Shown here: positions 63,191-64,000 of the stretch, piece by piece
How positions within the stretch are numbered: position 1 is the first letter of the stretch
Layout of the letters: every line of letters begins with the position of its first letter
From: Natronorubrum thiooxidans
GTDB taxonomy: Archaea; Halobacteriota; Halobacteria; Halobacteriales; Natrialbaceae
Length of the DNA stretch: 64,000 nt
Assembly: GCF_900156475.1 (NCBI RefSeq)
Contig: NZ_FTNR01000004.1
Location: 219,147 to 283,146 of the forward strand
Reading direction: 5' to 3'
Program-made: the position numbers and the translations under genes
The notes under the pieces: generated by a model
Told to the model about the DNA's origin: nothing
Seen by the model: only the letters and a program-made list of their open reading frames with translations
Databases searched by the model: none

Positions 63191-63412
63191 CTCGAGTCGG
63201 ACACCCCTCCGACTCCGACATCTGCCATTATACTGCTGGATAGTAGTCAGTTCGATCGATCGATGGTTAAACGGTCATATGTGACAGTGTGTCTTGAGTA
63301 TCGGTTTTGGCCAACTGAGAACACGACACCGAACTCGAAGGGGCCATCCTCGAGCAGTGCTCTGTCCCTATCGCTCATTGAAAGGGTTAAACCGCTCACG
63401 CCCGTAGCTCAA
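63191..63412. other. Promoter-side region, no gene seen
   Basis: About 220 bases after the FAD-reductase gene. Short open frames look random. GGGTTAAACC at 63384-63393 is a likely TATA for the RNA at 63413. Confidence 0.5.
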
Positions 63413-63613
63413 GTGCGTGCCTTCAGTCCCCGTCCGAGCAAACCCATTCGGGTGCGATGACAGTACGGCGAACCCGGGCACGCAACAGTAATTCGGTGGG
63501 CGTCGCTCACCCGGTTGAGGGCCGATATACTTCCGCCCGGCACGAGGGTTAGCCAGCCGACGCGGCATGCCGCCACGGGATGAGGCTGGACGTTAGTGTT
63601 CCGGGTGACACCG
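63413..63613 (+). ncRNA. Candidate two-hairpin H/ACA-type guide RNA
   Basis: No good reading frame in 200 GC-rich bases that sit between AT-rich flanks. Hairpin 1: TGCGTGCC (63414-63421) pairs with GGCACGCA (63477-63484), followed directly by ACA; an inner stem and a GCGATGA/CGAG kink-turn-like loop lie within. Hairpin 2: CACCCGG (63508-63514) pairs with CCGGGTG (63601-63607), followed by ACA and three bases; inside, CCAGCC/GGCTGG with a GATGA. TATA spacing to the 5' end is ~26. This matches the haloarchaeal H/ACA layout, but I could not match a target convincingly. Confidence 0.4.
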
Positions 63614-63732
63614 TTTCTGAAAGCATGAGCAATGCATATCCTAAATATCGAGGCGCATGTTGTCACTGAGTAATAAATACGAAATTCCCAGCGAGCCAGA
63701 GCTGTGGCTCACTGAGGGAAATAAGTATGAAT

Positions 63733-63854
63733 GGAGGCGGCGAAACGAGTTTCCCAGAGGGTCGCCCACTCCAGTACTCACCGTAACGCAGGCGAGCTTA
63801 TCTTCCGTGTTCGGGATGGGTACGGGAGGAACCCCGCCGCTGTGGCCGCCGTAA
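63733..63854 (-). rRNA. 5S rRNA
   Basis: On the minus strand starts TTACGGCGGCCACAGCGGC and contains CCCGTACCCATCCCGAACACGG and GTACTGGAGTGGGCGACC, followed by CTCTGGGAAACTCG and a GCCGCC close that pairs with the start. About 122 nt. Downstream (63683-63715) a strong GAGCCA/TGGCTC hairpin may end the operon. No tRNA-Cys follows, unlike many haloarchaea. Confidence 0.95.
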
Positions 63855-63977
63855 CGCCGATCAACGGAATCGAACCGCTGTCACACCAGTATCGGTGGTC
63901 TCTCAGACCGTGTGTATGTGTAGTCCAGTTTGCGTCCGGACCCGTTCACGAATCACGGATCCAATGCGATGTAATAT

Positions 63978-64000
63978 GAATGTGTGGCTTGGCCGATTAG
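63978..64000 (-). rRNA. 23S rRNA, 3' end (partial)
   Basis: The last ~23 bases of the window read on the minus strand CTAATCGGCCAAGCCACAC, which fits the 3' end of haloarchaeal 23S; 5S follows after a ~120-base spacer. The gene continues beyond the window. Exact mature end uncertain. Confidence 0.5.

Noticed and set aside
63413..63613. RNase P RNA or SRP RNA
   Set aside because: I could not find the conserved cores (for example GAGGAAAGTCC, or the SRP GGAAGG-type loop) on either strand.
63368..63666. Open frames opposite the RNA candidate
   Set aside because: Random composition (Cys, Trp and Arg patches), no family motif, and they overlap a strongly paired RNA-like segment.

Overview
The window is haloarchaeal chromosome. 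It is GC-rich with strongly acidic predicted proteins, TATA-type promoters giving leaderless or short-leader transcripts, twin-arginine signal peptides, archaeal-type genes (eS17, archaeal DNA ligase, aMBF1-like factor, CofD, geranylgeranyl-reductase-type flavoprotein), an intron-containing tRNA-Trp and a haloarchaeal 5S rRNA. CTCGAG is very frequent, which I associate with Natrialbales (Haloterrigena/Natrinema-like); that placement is inference.

Layout. 1-5.1 kb: end of pyrB plus pyrI, a 39-aa membrane protein, a TIM-barrel-like protein, a PRC-barrel protein with an acidic repeat tail, an enoyl-CoA hydratase, a Bat-type regulator and mobB. 5.3-13.5 kb: metallo-beta-lactamase-fold hydrolase, Tat-exported beta-helix protein, tRNA-Lys with a partial copy of its 3' end, RCK-DHH phosphoesterase, CdpB-like PRC-barrel protein, and a coupled pair for ADP-forming acyl-CoA synthetase and a phosphotransacetylase-like protein. 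13.5-17.8 kb: a translationally coupled znuA-znuC-znuB zinc importer and a histidine-rich lipoprotein. 18-25 kb: BrkB-family protein, GAPN-like dehydrogenase, DpsA, a 55-aa protein behind an iron box, macrodomain protein, UspA, tRNA-Trp with a guide-RNA intron. 25-32.7 kb: guaB, acyl-CoA synthetase, cytidylate-kinase-like protein, sodium:solute symporter with a small partner, cupin.

33-46 kb: a haloarchaeal E1-like/YcaO fusion, small RNA-binding and SH3-like proteins, an aspartoacylase-like protein, DJ-1 family protein, a second DHH phosphoesterase, zinc-finger J-domain protein, TIR-domain protein, tpiA, aMBF1-like factor, and a coupled hisC-AK6-phosphatidyltransferase operon. 46.5-64 kb: an OsmC gene broken by two single-base insertions, DNA ligase, GCS2-like protein, a TetR-MATE efflux pair with a palindromic operator, a cofD cluster, rps17e, asd, a D-2-hydroxyacid dehydrogenase, an FAD reductase, a candidate two-hairpin H/ACA RNA, and the 3' end of an rRNA operon (5S and last bases of 23S) running leftward.

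The most unusual signal outside genes is a family of at least six ~75-87 bp elements, each just downstream of a stop codon. Each has two nested inverted repeats. The outer arms are conserved, including a T-T mismatch at one position, while the inner arms differ in sequence between copies yet stay complementary. They look like structured, mobile 3'-end hairpins. Other highlights are the tRNA-Trp intron whose two guide segments point at C34 and U39 by the box D plus five rule, the iron box over a leaderless small gene, and the doubly frameshifted OsmC gene.
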